Assembly: GCF_019925205.1 (NCBI RefSeq)
Contig: NC_083562.1
Coordinates: 21,700,001-21,764,000, forward strand
Length of the DNA: 64,000 nucleotides
Direction: 5' to 3'
DNA from: Metopolophium dirhodum
Lineage: Eukaryota > Arthropoda > Insecta > Hemiptera > Aphididae
The position numbers and the translations under genes are program-made. Under the pieces are notes generated by a model. That model saw nothing but the letters and a program-made list of their open reading frames with translations. It ran no database searches and had not been told where the DNA came from. Shown here piece after piece: positions 11,651-24,395 of the stretch. Every line of letters starts with the position of its first letter. Position 1 is the first letter of the stretch.

Positions 11651-13619
11651 CTCCAGAATACAGCCAGAACTTAGAATATTGTGATTTATGAAAAATAAAA
11701 TTATACGAAACGCAGTAAGTTTTTTGCTCATATCTTCTTTGCTTATTGAAATTTTAGAATTTTTAATCGACTGTGTCTTCTGCAACGACTTTGAGATTTG
11801 CCATAGATTAAATAAATAAATGATAGATATTATACTAGGTACGTCAATATGACGAATCCACGGATATAATATAATGCTGCAACTTTTTATATCAAAGAGT
11901 TCTGTGTTAAGGAACAATTTGTTCATTGAAATTTGATATGACAATAAACCAAAACAGTTTATAATTTTGAATTTGAATTATAATAATATGATATAGGTAT
12001 TATTTAAATTATTATTTTCGTTTATCAATTTAATTATTGATTAAGGTGGTGAATAGATATCAGAAGCACAAGAATATTTTTATAAGAGCATATTGTATTT
12101 TATGAATTATTAAATAAAAATGTGATTACTGGATTTTAGAGTTAACATAAAGCCATAAACGTATACAGTAAATTCATCAAATACTATAATACCAACTATA
12201 TTTCTAAAACTCTAAGTCTATAATTTTAGATTCTGAGTGGATCGATGACTGTATTAATTTTACAATGATGTTTTTTTTTTTTTTTTAATATTTTTAATTA
12301 TTTTTTCTTGTGGTCTGTGTAAACGATAAGTATTCGTAATAAAGATTCAATTTTCATATATAATATTATATTATAGGCACTCAGTGTGTAATCATATGTT
12401 TATTTTTAGTTTAATTTAATTGTAGGTATTTAGTAAATAATAATAGGTATACGAAATTGTGTTTTCGAATAGCAATTTATTGTTTGTATTAATACCTACA
12501 CCATAATAGGGAACAAAAATTTTGTAAATGATGTACAAATGTATTTTTGGTGTTATAAGGCTGCTGTAAGATCAATTTATGAGAATCCTTGCATTAAATT
12601 GTTAGGATTATTTTATATGAATAATTATTTTATTACATATAGGTAAGTCGGTCAGAAACTATATTTACACTGAATGTTAATAGTAAAAATCTATTAAAAT
12701 ATCTATTATTTGTATTTATTTGTTAATAATAATTAAGACTTCAATATTAGCAATAATCTTGTTCCTTTAACAAAATGTTTTTTAATTATTTTTAATTTAA
12801 TTTACATTTATCCCAAAGTGATCTCTGAATAATCATTCAATGATGAATTTAATAGTTACATTCTCGGTTACATTAATTGGATTATAAATTAAAATAAACT
12901 ACAGTTTCCAGCTTCTACTACAACATTATTTTATGTTTTTAATTTTTTAAATGCAGTCTGCACCTTGTGTTGGTGATTTTACACGTAATATAATAAAATT
13001 GATACTAGTGATGAGTAGGTACCTGATTGTTTAATCAAATTATTTACACGATTATTAACTAAAAAAATATCTATGAAGTATAAACATCCGCATTTCCATT
13101 AACTATAAATTTATAATTGTATGAGCTATATATGTTACATATATTTTTCGAAAAAAACTATTTAAAAAACCAAGAATAATTCCTATTTGATGTCACACGG
13201 GTTGATCTAGCAACTGACTGCTACGACTGCTACTGTGCAATTTTTTTCAAGCATAATACGTTTTGAAAACGTCCAGAAAAGATAGTTTGTTTTAAGACTG
13301 TCTGTCTTGATAACAACTAATTTAATATAATGAAATTAATAGTTATAGTAAAATATATAATTGCAAGACATTTAATACCTATGTCTATATAGTCATCTAG
13401 GGTATAAACTACACTAAAAAAGGTGTAATTATGCTAATAAAATATCTGAGGTGTATAATGTATTTATGTATATAAAAATATAAAATATAAAGATTAATAA
13501 CATTATATTGTTTTAAATACTTCGCGCAAACCTAAGGTGATACGCGGCGTATAGTATAACATGCAAAAAGGTGCGGATTGAACTTGGCGTGGTGAATTGC
13601 GCTATTGGGATTAAACTTA
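11651..13619. other. Non-coding AT-rich stretch
   Basis: Contains an R-like terminal scrap at 12225-12290 (TTTTAGATTCTGAGTGGATCG followed by a T-run) and otherwise AT-rich sequence without genes. Parts near 11880-11950 resemble 13915-13990, as expected if this is a degenerate tandem duplication with a period of about 2.1 kb. Confidence 0.4.
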
Positions 13620-13830
13620 TAAATGCTTCTACAGTTCTACATCACCTAGTTAACAGATTGTCCGTGGCAATAAATATTTAATTTAAGTCTAAAAAGTAAA
13701 TGTAAAATAGTAGGTAATAATATGAAAACAAACTTACTCGTAAACATCTACTCTTTCGGTGAAACGTAGCTAGAGTGCCGCCATCGCCAAAGAAACAGCT
13801 ATCTTCATCCATCTTCATCTAATCATCTCA
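13620..13830 (-). repeat. Spaced repeat copy 3 with splice donor
   Basis: Best match to copy 1. The minus strand carries GATGAAGATAGCTGTTTCTT and then AAAGAGTAGATGTTTACGA followed by the donor GTAAGTTTG. Its reading frame is interrupted by a stop after about 12 codons, unlike copy 1. The flanks to 14850 hold frames (13848-14111 on plus, 14589-14819 on plus) that lack any recognisable domain. Confidence 0.58.
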
Positions 13831-15002
13831 CTACGATGAGCTGAAACTTGAAAGTATCGAAATATTTTATGAAAATAACCTGGTCAAACGAAATTTGCGA
13901 GTTTGTGTTACAACTTATCCGGTTTAACGAACTGTCCGTTTATATTTGTCGTCTATTATTTTTTTGTTCACTGAAATCAAAATATACAATATATTATATT
14001 TATAATACAATAGTATTGCTGAAATTATTAGAATTGTTAACCGTCGCCGACGAATTTCGACAATTGACGATTGCCATAGATATTATAAAATATATTATTT
14101 ACTATGATTAATTCAAAGAACTTATATATTATTATAAAAGTACTCAGTATACCTATACGGTATATTTATAAATCGTATGTTCTTTTACAGAAATCTTTGT
14201 GATCTGCAATGCACCTATTCTGGTTTTCTATTTCAATTATAGTTCGCATGCCAAATTTAACTATACAAACTGGTCCGCAAGTTTATAGACATTCTAATAC
14301 ATTCTCCCGCCAGTGCCAATAGACACAGTGTTTGAGAAGTTATATTTTTTTGGTAACTTATTAATTTACAATATGGATTATTATAGGTTACCTATGTAGG
14401 TACTTGTCCAAAACTCGACTACCTGCAAATCATTGGTTTTTATGGTATAGCCTTACGAAGTTCACGATTTTCGGTGTTTTACGCACCCGTACAACGCTTA
14501 AAGTTTACCGAGCTTAAGTATTACAAATTAATCTAAGTAAATCAACGTTTTAGAATTGATGATGCAAAAATAATTCTGACACCCACCCATGGTGGTTTTA
14601 CATAACAAGTCGAGGGATGTTTTTGATTTTAATTGTAGGAGCAAGCGCACTGTGGTACACCATATGAAAATACCAAAAATTTCAATTAATTATAATACAT
14701 ATAACTTAAAAATAAGACTGACCGCCAAGTTCAGACTTCCCTGTCGTTTTCAGTTAAAAACTAATGGTTTCCGGCAATTATTTTTTGCAATATCGTTCTT
14801 AATTCGTTGTTACTTGTAATATATACATTTACCTATTTTAAAAATATTATTCGTGGGTAATTGAAACGTCTAAAATATATTATCATATACAAACATGATA
14901 ATAAACAAATAATAATAATTCAACTTAACCGGCTATGGTATTAATAATATTTAATAATATCAATATAAATACACTATTGTATAATATACCTACAATATCC
15001 TA

Positions 15003-16510
15003 GGCTGACAAATCGTCTCCACTTAAAATCGTTTTTCATATACTATGATATTATATCATTGAATTCAAATTTAACACTATCCATAACAGTCACTCACTTG
15101 TAACCTACTGTTCAGCAGAGTCACTTCCAATTTTTTTTTTTAGATTCTGAGGGAAGCGATGAATGTATTGATTTAACAGTGTGTTTTTTTTTATTTTTTT
15201 TTGTGTCTGTCATCACCTTTTAAAACAGTAAAAGTGCTTGAATTTTCTTTAACAGTAACTTTTCTGATAGGAAAGTGAATCTAGTTGGTACTATGGGGGG
15301 TCAAAAGTAATTTTCAAAAACGACGTGAAAAACAAGAGAACACCGGATTTTGGTTTTTGGTGTAACTCTAAAACAAATGACCGTAGGTACATTAAATTTT
15401 GACTGAATGCTTATATTAGCATTTTATATACACCATAACATTTTCCAAATAATTTGACTTATTTTGAGCTGTTTACGGACATTTTCAGTTTCCATTTTAT
15501 TTTAGTTTTTTTTCTATAAATATCAATAAAATGTTATTTGTTGGTTAATAAAGCTTGAAAATTTAATAGAAGGAGCCTAGGTTATTGTTTCAAAGGCAGA
15601 TGAAAAAAATTAAAAATCCTTAGTCACGGTTTTTATTTATAAGCATTTAAAGTTCAAATCTTGACAAAATACGGAAAAATCACGAAAATTATCAAATTAT
15701 TTTGAGTTGAGAATTCATAAAAATTTTTCTTTTTCAATCTAAGATTCGAAAATGTAATACAAGATTATCCATGAGTTTATCTACCTATATCAAAAAAAAA
15801 ATGTCTACAAGAAAGTCAAATTAAATTTTTATGAACGTTTGAAATTCATATTTTTACAACATTTGATATTTACTCGATTTCTCGTGTAACGATTTTCTTA
15901 ATTTATTGTAATTAAAAAACGAATGACTGTAGATACTTGAAAATTTCACTAAATGTTTATATTAGAACTTTTTATACACCATACAATTTTGAAAATAATT
16001 TGACTCTTTTTGAGCTGTTTAAGGACATTGTCAGTTTTCAATTTTCTTAGTTTTTTTTTTTCTGTAAATATCAATAAAATTTTATTTGTTGGGTAAAAAA
16101 GCGTGAAAATTTAATATAAGGCTCCTGATATATCGTTTTAATAGCAGTTAAAAATTATTAAAAATACATAGGCTCAATTTTTATTTATAATCATTTAAAG
16201 TTCAAATTTTGACAACATTTATCAAATTTATAATTTAATAATTATTTTGTAGTTAAAAATTTATAAAATGTTCAACTTTTGTAGCTAAGGATTGAAAATT
16301 TAAAACAAGGTTCCACGTAAATAGGTTATATATAAATGACTTTATTCACTATAATATCATCAAATATACTTGGTAATATCATAGGCTGACGGACCGTTTT
16401 CGCTCAGAATCCTTTTTCTTATACAATGATATTATATCATTGAATTCAAATTTAACACCATCCATTAAAGTGACCCACTTGTAACCTACTGTACAGCAGA
16501 GCGACATCCA
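15003..16510. repeat. Family R dispersed repeat
   Basis: Both ends carry the family terminus: a GGCTGAC...CGTTTTCGCTCAGAATC-type box, then ATATCATTGAATTCAAAT and CTTGTAACCTACTGTACAGC. The internal part repeats itself with a period of about 540 bases (GAGCTGTTTACGGACATT at about 15466 and GAGCTGTTTAAGGACATT at about 16012). Other copies in this window are at 17640-17790, 18744-19835, 30838-32260, 48765-50045 and 55735-55960. No protein is encoded. Confidence 0.8.
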
Positions 16511-16856
16511 ATTATCCACCTTTTTTTAATTGACCTCCCTTTTTATTTAATTCCTGATAAACGAGTTTTGGATAAGTACCTACCTACATAATAGGTACCT
16601 GTCCTACCTATATTAATTAAAAACTATTTTTAACACGACGTATTTACTTATTATTTTTGTCTTTTAGTTTATCTAATTTTGTATGATTAAAATATGTTTC
16701 CTTTATACCCAAATAATTTTTAAGTACCTACAAATAATATAGAACTCAATTTTATTTTAACAATAAATACTTTTATTAATACAGTGTTGACTTTGTAGAT
16801 GGGTAGTAATAAATTAACTGTACATTCAGGATTACATGCATTCAGGTGAATAATTA

Positions 16857-17434
16857 TAAGATTGCAATGATAGATGTAAGATGTAAGATGTTAGATGTAA
16901 GATGTAAGACGTATTGATTCATCAATACGATGGTGGGTGGACTTGAGGACTTCCCATGTTCAGCGACCGGCGTCGACCCGTTTTGTGGCACAGCGGAAAC
17001 TTCGTACAGCTGACTGTTCGACAAAGACACTGTAATATTATTTGAAAAATATTATTTCTACTTAATCGTAATAACTGGGTATAATGAGTTTAATATTATA
17101 TTATATTATAATAAATATTAAGTATCTATATTATTAGCTTCTAATAATTGGGACGTCATTTTTGTAGATATTGATCCAGACAAAATGATGCTAGCCCCAG
17201 CGCTATGCCACGATTTATGGCGTACCTATCCGATGAAATTGTTGGAGACTCTTTCAAACTGGGCAATCTGATAAACGGTGACGTGATCGTTACTTCGCGG
17301 CCATCATAGGGTAGACCAGAATACACAAAAATGTAGGTCATCGGGCTGTCGGCTGACGTGGTCGGATTGCCTACCAGGGTGGCTGAATTGCACTTACTGT
17401 TGCGAGTTACATACAAAAGGATTTGAACAATCAC
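16857..17434 (-). pseudogene. Possible two-exon gene remnant, unrecognised
   Basis: Two patches of higher GC with protein-like frames lie on the minus strand. The upstream patch (17156-17434) encodes 92 residues including LPYDGREVTITSPFIRLPS and SDRYAINRGIALGLAS, and ends in TGA. The downstream patch begins at about 17031 after a good acceptor (TTTCAAATAATATTACAG) and stays open for about 55 codons, including SQLYEVSAVPQNGS, then dissolves into ATGTAAG repeats. A donor-like CAACA/GTAAGTGC lies at about 17398. I do not recognise the family. It sits in the centre of the 5 kb palindrome. The exon model is inference, and a chance pair of open frames is possible. Confidence 0.35.
16868..16930. repeat. 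ATGTAAG short tandem repeat and small palindrome
   Basis: Five near-copies of ATGTAAG/ATGTTAG are followed by the inverted repeat GTATTGAT-TC-ATCAATAC at 16911-16928. Confidence 0.7.
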
Positions 17435-17499
17435 AATTTAAAGAGTTGTCATTTTTTAAGGGAAACGAAGTGCATGAGATCAGCTAGTTTAAATATAAT

Positions 17500-17640
17500 A
17501 AAAATTAGCTTATCTACCATATTATCTAGATAAAAGTTAAATTATCTTTATCTAATATAGATAGATGTAAAATGTATTTACCTATCTTTATCTGTATGTA
17601 GATAAATGTATATAAAATTACCTGTATTAGTAATATTATA
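17500..17640. repeat. TATCTAGATAA-rich repeat, copy 1
   Basis: Clustered palindromic motifs of the type TTATCTAGATAA. The same kind of block occurs at 47920-48362 and, in the other orientation, at 62236-62392. It directly abuts an R terminus at 17640-17790. Confidence 0.6.
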
Positions 17641-17790
17641 GGCTAACAGACCGTTTTCGCTCAAAATAGTTTTTCGTATACACTGAGTTTATATATCATT
17701 GAATTCAAATTTAACATCATCCATAACGGTGACCGACTTGTAACCTACTGTACAACAGAGCAACACCCACTTACCTGCTTTTTTTGTTTA
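17640..17790. repeat. Family R terminal fragment
   Basis: Carries only the R terminus: GACCGTTTTCGCTCAAAAT, then ATTGAATTCAAATTTAACAT and CTTGTAACCTACTGTACAAC. The body is missing. The following 950 bases (17791-18743) show no supported gene; an open frame at 18330-18560 has no recognisable domain. Confidence 0.75.
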
Positions 17791-18743
17791 GAAATTACAT
17801 TTTGTTAACTCAGTTTAAGGGAATAAGTGATTTTACTAAAATTTGGGATGTAGGAACCATCGAAAATAATTTTCCAATCCCAAAAAACTACTTACTTAAT
17901 TGAATTATGTTAATCGGAGAACTTAACTGTGTAATTGCTGTAAGGTGTAGGACGGATCTTTGTTATCATTTATATTTCCAAGAATTTTTAACTCCGTGTA
18001 CCCAAATCTACATTTTGACCATTTTTATTTTAAATTATATTGCTTAAATCTTTTCATAGTTGATTCTAAAGAATATAAGTGCTTATCAAAAGTTTTTTTC
18101 AAAACTGTGCAATCATCAATATAATTTACATTAATTCTATATAATTGAAGTTTTTCATAATTTTATTCATAGCTTCCTGATATTTGCTTGGGCCATTGCT
18201 AATTTCTTTTAAATTGATATTTTCTTGTTGTGACGCAAAACGCTATTAGATTTTAAGCTTTTTTACTTAATTTAAAGGACCATGAAACAAAAAAATGATT
18301 TAGGTTTAATTAATAGTTAGTTAATTATTATGACTAACAGTGGTACTACAATTTTATACTACAATTATTGTATACGACGATTCCTTGAGGTTCTAGAGCC
18401 CAAGAGAGATAACCGCGTAACGTCAAAAGATGCGCGATGGGTGGCCTATTCTTTTATACAGGAATCGCCGACAAAGTCTAGATTATTAATTTATATTTTT
18501 TTTATATTAAATTATATTATAAATAACTTTGTAGTCACGACAATGAACAGACATATATAAATACTATATTTGTTAATTATGTTTTTATCCAAAATAAAAC
18601 ATAAATTCTATGTTTATATGTCTTTGTAAACGGACGTATTTTTCAACTTTATATTTTCATCGTTGAAATTTTGTTTTACAAGGTAACGTAATGTATTATA
18701 AATTATAATCATTTAAATTTTATTTATTAATAATAATATTTTT

Positions 18744-19835
18744 AATTTTATTGATATTTACAGAAAAAAAAACTAAGAAAATTGAAAACTGACAATGTCC
18801 TTAAACAGCTCAAAAAGAGTCAAATTATTTTCAAAATTGTATGGTGTATAAAAAGTTCTAATATAAACATTTAGTGAAATTTTCAAGTATCTACAGTCAT
18901 TCGTTTTTTAATTACAATAAATTAAGAAAATCGTTACACGAGAAATCGAGTAAATATCAAATGTTGTAAAAATATGAATTTCAAACGTTCATAAAAATTT
19001 AATTTGACTTTCTTGTAGACATTTTTTTTTTGATATAGGTAGATAAACTCATGGATAATCTTGTATTACATTTTCGAATCTTAGATTGAAAAAGAAAAAT
19101 TTTTATGAATTCTCAACTCAAAATAATTTGATAATTTTCGTGATTTTTCCGTATTTTGTCAAGATTTGAACTTTAAATGCTTATAAATAAAAACCGTGAC
19201 TAAGGATTTTTAATTTTTTTCATCTGCCTTTGAAACAATAACCTAGGCTCCTTCTATTAAATTTTCAAGCTTTATTAACCAACAAATAACATTTTATTGA
19301 TATTTATAGAAAAAAAACTAAAATAAAATGGAAACTGAAAATGTCCGTAAACAGCTCAAAATAAGTCAAATTATTTGGAAAATGTTATGGTGTATATAAA
19401 ATGCTAATATAAGCATTCAGTCAAAATTTAATGTACCTACGGTCATTTGTTTTAGAGTTACACCAAAAACCAAAATCGATTTTTTCGAAAACGGAATTTG
19501 CGTAAAAAATTCCCGGTGTTCTCTTGTTTTTCACGTCGTTTTTGAAAATTACTTTTGACCCCCCATAGTACCAACTAGATTAAATGCTTATAAATAAAAA
19601 CTATGACTAAGGATTTTTAATATTTTCAAGTGTCATTGTAACAATATAGTAGGACTCTTGTATTAAATTTTGAAGCTTTTTTACCCAACAAATAAAGTTT
19701 TATTGACATTCATAGAAAAAAAGACGAATAACATTGGAAACAGAAAATTATAAAATAATATAATTTCATTGTAAAAATGTAAACGAAAAAGGATTCTGAG
19801 CGGAGACGATGTGTCAGCCTAGGATATTTTATATT
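18744..19835. repeat. Family R repeat, inverted copy
   Basis: Nearly exact reverse complement of 15279-16082 over its first 840 bases, then a second internal half-unit and the terminus GGATTCTGAGCGGAGACGATG ending in CAGCCTAGG. A further scrap of the R body lies at 20095-20215 (GGAGCCTTGTATTCAGTTTT). Bases 20216-20709 hold no recognised feature. Confidence 0.82.
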
Positions 19836-21952
19836 ATATTTATATTGTTATCAATTATTATTAATACAGTAGTTGCCAGTTGGTTAAGTTGTATTATTAT
19901 TATTTGTTTATTATCATATTTGTATATAATAATAAACTTTAGAAATTCGAAGTCCCTCGAATAATATTATTTAAATTCAACACATAACAAAAATCGTTAT
20001 TCTTCGTTTAAATATATAATTTCGTCCAAATTAGAACATGAAATTTAAATCAAAATTTAAATACTTATAAAAATAATTGTTGCTATGTATTTTTATATTT
20101 TTTAACTACTATTGTAACAATATATTAGGAGCCTTGTATTCAGTTTTCAAGCTTTTTCACCCAACCGATTGTATTTTATTGACATTTATAGAAAAACATT
20201 GGAAACTGAAAAGCTCATATATATACATAGATAAATATATCACACGATCTCCCAGCTATTATACCCACTTGTTATTAGCATTGACAAAGCCATTAAGGTC
20301 ATTTCAATGAACAAATACAGAAAAAAAAATCATTGTAAAATCAATTAATAATTAATTTTTTATAAACAAAAATGTCCATCATAAATATCAAAATCCCTGT
20401 TTAAGGAAGGGGGGGACTAGACGTTGGATTATTGAGAGGGTATAGTTTACCGTATTTAATTTGAAAACGACTTATTATAAACGTATGGGTTTTCTGAGAA
20501 GCTGTGTATTTACGCAGTGATTTGGGTTCGCTTATCCTAATATTAAATAAACATTATGTATCACAGATACATTAACCTATTAATTGTTATAATCATTATA
20601 CCCTATAAAATTAACGTATTATTTACCTAGGTTAATAATATATAATTTATAAACATAAAATGGATGGTATTTCAGTATTTAGCTATAATAATAGTTGAGA
20701 CGTATACCTAAAAAAACGGGAAATGGTAAACTCCTACAAATGTAGTGTTATCTCCTACAAAAGATAGTGTTAACTCCTATACAAGATAGTGTTAACTCCT
20801 ACAAAAAATTAATACCGTATTGCTGTAAAAAATATCAGTCTTGCAATATATTAACATATAAAATAAAAATGGTTTGAAAAATATAATAAAAATGTTAATA
20901 AAACAATAATCATTATCATTTACGATTAAAACAAACTTTTTTTGAAAAAAATAATAAAAAATTCAATAAAACAATACTAAGTCATAATCATTTACGTATA
21001 TTTTTGTGGCATACTTTGGAGATAAACTCTAAACGGAAATTTCTCCTCGTATATATCTGTCTTTTTGATTAAGTATAAATTGATATTTAGAAATAGTTTT
21101 TGCCTGTCTGCGTTGTGTTGTATGACTGCTTCTAATTTTAATGTATGTTTCGGTCTGAATATCTTTCAAAACTTTCACGAATAAATGGAGATTTGTATGA
21201 TGATGATAAAAACTACTATTAAATCTTGAATGAAATGATTCACATGCATTTGTAGTATAGTATATAATATGGATATAATTATTTAACCTTCGACAATCAT
21301 CATACAGCGTATAAACAAGCTCTATTCAAGCGTTTGTTTATTAAATAATGTATATTTATAATTTTCAAGTTATGATAATTTTGAGCTTTTTGAGCTTTTC
21401 AACTTCAAAATTGTAAATTTGGGCGTATATCGATTGCGCCGAAATTACCTTTTTACCTGTGAAAAATCTATTGATTCTGCCGGCTATTGACTCCGCCGAA
21501 CTTTTTTATATATTAATTCCGCCGGCTATCGACTCCGCCGAAGTTTTTTATTAATTGATTCCGCCGGTTAATATTTGTAAATTATTTATTTTAATAAAAA
21601 CAAAATATAAAAGACTTAAATTAATATACAATTAATTGTATGCATTACAATTGGAGCATTACATGAACATAAAACGTGAACTTTGAAACGTCTTAATCTC
21701 CTAACATATTCTATAATATACTTATATAGCTATCGCATATTATCGTGTCAGTTTTCATACACCTTAATCAATATAATCTATAAAATTGTATCGAAAAGAG
21801 ACATATTTTATTACACGTAGGTACATCGGTATTATTAGAAATAAAGAAAATATTGTACAATATGTTTTGTGTTCAAATAATCAACATTTAGTGACAGTTG
21901 TAGTCTTGTTCGCGTCTTGCATTGTGCATATACCAGATACCTCGTGTTAAAA

Positions 21953-23419
21953 ATGAATTTTGAAATCGTTATTAGTGAAAGAAAAAATCAATTAATATTA
22001 TATAAAAGTTTTAAATTTTATAATAAAGCTTACGTAAAATATTTAGACGCCTATAAATGGCAATGTGTCAATAAAAAGTGCACTGCAAAAATTTATGTTG
22101 ATCGTGATATGAAGATGATCGTAAAAGATGAGAGCTTACATAATCACGAAAATGAACCCGAATCTGTTAGAAATAAAAAAAATTTTTCAAATCAATTAAA
22201 AAGAAAATGTGAAGATGAATTGGAAAGACCGTCAAAAATGATTAACAACGAAATCCAAAAATATCCTCAACAGTCTAAATTATTTACTGGTACTGATGTA
22301 AATAATATATATCAATGTTTGTACCGGTCTCGTCGATCTTCTTATCCAAAATTACCAAAAACTATTTATGAAGTCATCGAAGTAATGAAAAATCGGAAGA
22401 TTACAACAATAGAAAATGAAGATTTTTTCTCGATGTAGACTCTACAAATAATATTTTATTTTACTCTACAATTTCAAATTTGAAATTACTTTGTTCGTGT
22501 GATAAAATATTTGTAGATGGTACATTTTATAGTTGCCCTAAATTTTTTTACCAACTATTTACTATCCATATTTTTAAAAATGGACATTATGTTCCATTAT
22601 CGTTCTTTTTACTGCCGGACAAAAGTGCAAATACCTATGCTAGCGCATTTAGATGTGTTGTAGAAAAATGCTCATCAAAAAATTTACATTTCAATCCAAC
22701 AACACTTATTGCTGACTTTGAAGAAGCTATACATGTAGGAGCAAAATTTGTATGGCCTCAAATTAAAATAATTGGATGCAGATTTCATCTGACTCAAAGT
22801 TGGTGGCGACATATACAAAACTTTGGTAATTACTTATATTATTTTTTTATTTTTTTTTTTGCATATATATTATATATTATATACATTAACTATATTATAG
22901 GTTTATCAATTGAATACAAGAATTCCAACAGCGAAATTGGACAGTGGTTGAAATGGATATTCGGTTTGCCATTATTAAATGCAGAAGAAGTAAGTGAAAG
23001 CTTTATTGAAGATTTTATGTCAGTCGTTCCTGATGACCCAAGGTTAAAAAAATTCTGCGATTATATATGTGATAAGTATATTGATGAAACATCAAAATTT
23101 AATCCGAAAATGTGGGCTTCTTCTTCAATTTCTTCCGAACGAACAACAAACAGTTGCGAATCGTTTCATTCGAAACTTAATACCCAATTCAATAAAGCAC
23201 ATCCTAATATATTTTTGTTTTCGCATGTATTAAATTTAAAAATTCAAACTGATACATATATAATAATAAGAGGGCTCGATAATACTAAAATAAGTAAAAA
23301 TAAAATGTATGAAAAAAAAAAAAATATATATAGAAACAATTTTTGAAGACTATTTAAATAAAAAAATTGATAGATTTAAATATATAAAACTGGCATCTAA
23401 GCACTATTCTGAAAAATAA
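21953..23419 (+). pseudogene. MULE transposase with FLYWCH zinc finger, two frameshifts
   Basis: Mediates transposition of the surrounding element. The ATG at 21953 opens a FLYWCH-type zinc finger (W-x-C-x4-C-x-A ... H-N-H, residues 30-65 approximately). Catalytic landmarks follow: D in VDGTF, D in LIADFEEA, a GCRFHLTQ motif, and E in NSCESFHSKLN. The frame breaks twice, both at homopolymers: a T6 run at about 22423-22428 (one T short) and an A-run at about 23311-23323. After the second break the tail stays open to TAA at 23417-23419. A 75-base intron at 22826-22900 (GTAATT...TTATAG) is a multiple of three and stays open. Otherwise the protein is full-length, so this is either a recent pseudogene or a gene with indel errors in the assembly. 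Confidence 0.85.
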
Positions 23420-23445
23420 ATCAATTAATATTATTATTACATTTT

Positions 23446-23573
23446 AACTATTATTACTATTATTTATTTTATTTTTTCTAAATAATTTTTGCTGTATTAT
23501 TCATATATTATTATTACTATTATTTATTTTATTTTTTCTAAATAATTTTTGCTGTATTATTCATATATTATTA
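23446..23573. repeat. 60-bp tandem duplication
   Basis: Two adjacent copies of a 60-base unit (containing AATAATTTTTGCTGTATTAT) are identical over more than 50 bases, just downstream of the MULE transposase and inside the element. Confidence 0.85.
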
Positions 23574-24395
23574 TTTACTATTATTTATTTTATTTGTACT
23601 ACAATATTTTTGCTTTTTTGACGTTAACTAAATAAATTGTATAACATTATTTTACTATTTTAATACATTTTACTTACAAAAATGTTTGAATTATTTTTTG
23701 AAATGTTTTTTTGAAAAGTATTTAAACTTAAAATAAATTATAGTTAGGTTTTAATTAATTAACTATTGATTAAACTTAAAAAAATTGATAAACTATTGAT
23801 TAAAAAATATACAGTCAGCGGAATCAACATAAACAAATTTCCGGCAAAATTGATAGCCGGCGGAATCAATAAATAAAAAAGTTCGGCGGAATCAATAATT
23901 AAAAAAGCTCGGCGGAATCGATAGCCGGCGGAATTGATAAAACCCCATAAATTTAAGTAATATAACCTTATTTTTTAAAGGTAAAAATTTCTATGTAGGA
24001 GATTACAGTATCTTTGATTTTCAGGTAAAAATTTTAAAAGGTTATTACTTATTAGTGTAGGAGTTTACATTTAATGATAATTCAGGTAAAAATATTATTC
24101 GTGTAGGAGTTTACATTTGGCCAAAAAAACAAGGGTTGCTAAATTTGAACTTGTAGATTCTTAAGACCTTTTTTACCCACCCCCCCCTTATACTGGTGAT
24201 AGTGTTTAAAAGAGCAAAGGTAAAGTTTTGTTAATATTTAAACAGGACATAATTTTTCCATGAAATAAATTTAAATACAATAAAAACAACTTTGTTGTTT
24301 TTAAATTATTTATTTATTTTGTTATGTTAAGTTTTACATATAATTATAAACATATTATATAATATTAAAAATATGTTTCTTTAGAACTGGAATAC

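Larger units (their letters stand above)
14852..19965. mobile_element. 5 kb palindrome built of family R repeats
   Basis: Outer arms 14852-15030 and 19790-19965 are inverted copies (CAAATAATAATAAT and CCTAGGCTGACA versus their complements). Inner arms 15279-16082 and 18744-19581 are almost exact reverse complements over about 800 bases, apart from an indel of about 38 bases near 15335 / 19470-19510. The 2.66 kb centre contains another R terminus and a possible gene remnant. Such close arm identity implies a recent inverted duplication or gene conversion between arms. No transposase is present. Confidence 0.85.
20718..24122 (+). mobile_element. Mutator-like (MULE) element with 8-bp target duplication
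   Basis: The 3.4 kb element is flanked by AAAAAAAC at 20710-20717 and 24123-24130. Its termini read GGGAAATGGTAAACTCCTAC on the left and, complemented, GGCCAAATGTAAACTCCTAC on the right. Subterminal repeats of CTCCTACAAAAGATAGTGTTAA type (20728-20812) and TGATTCCGCCGGCTAT type (21470-21567, inverted at 23815-23945) complete long arms; the left arm is about 550 bases longer. A FLYWCH/MULE transposase lies inside on the plus strand. An 8-bp duplication fits Mutator-type elements, although the A-run makes it low-complexity. Confidence 0.85.

Noticed and set aside
11591..11944. 117-codon minus-strand frame
   Set aside because: Begins in AT-rich DNA, crosses spaced repeat copy 2 and its splice donor, and has no domain signature.
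18330..18560. 76-codon plus-strand frame
   Set aside because: The middle 35 codons look moderately protein-like, but there is no domain, no splice signal pair and no second copy to support it.
23815..23945. CRISPR-like spaced repeats (CGGCGGAATC units)
   Set aside because: Irregular spacing, no spacers of constant length, and an inverted counterpart at 21.5 kb shows that these are MULE arm repeats.
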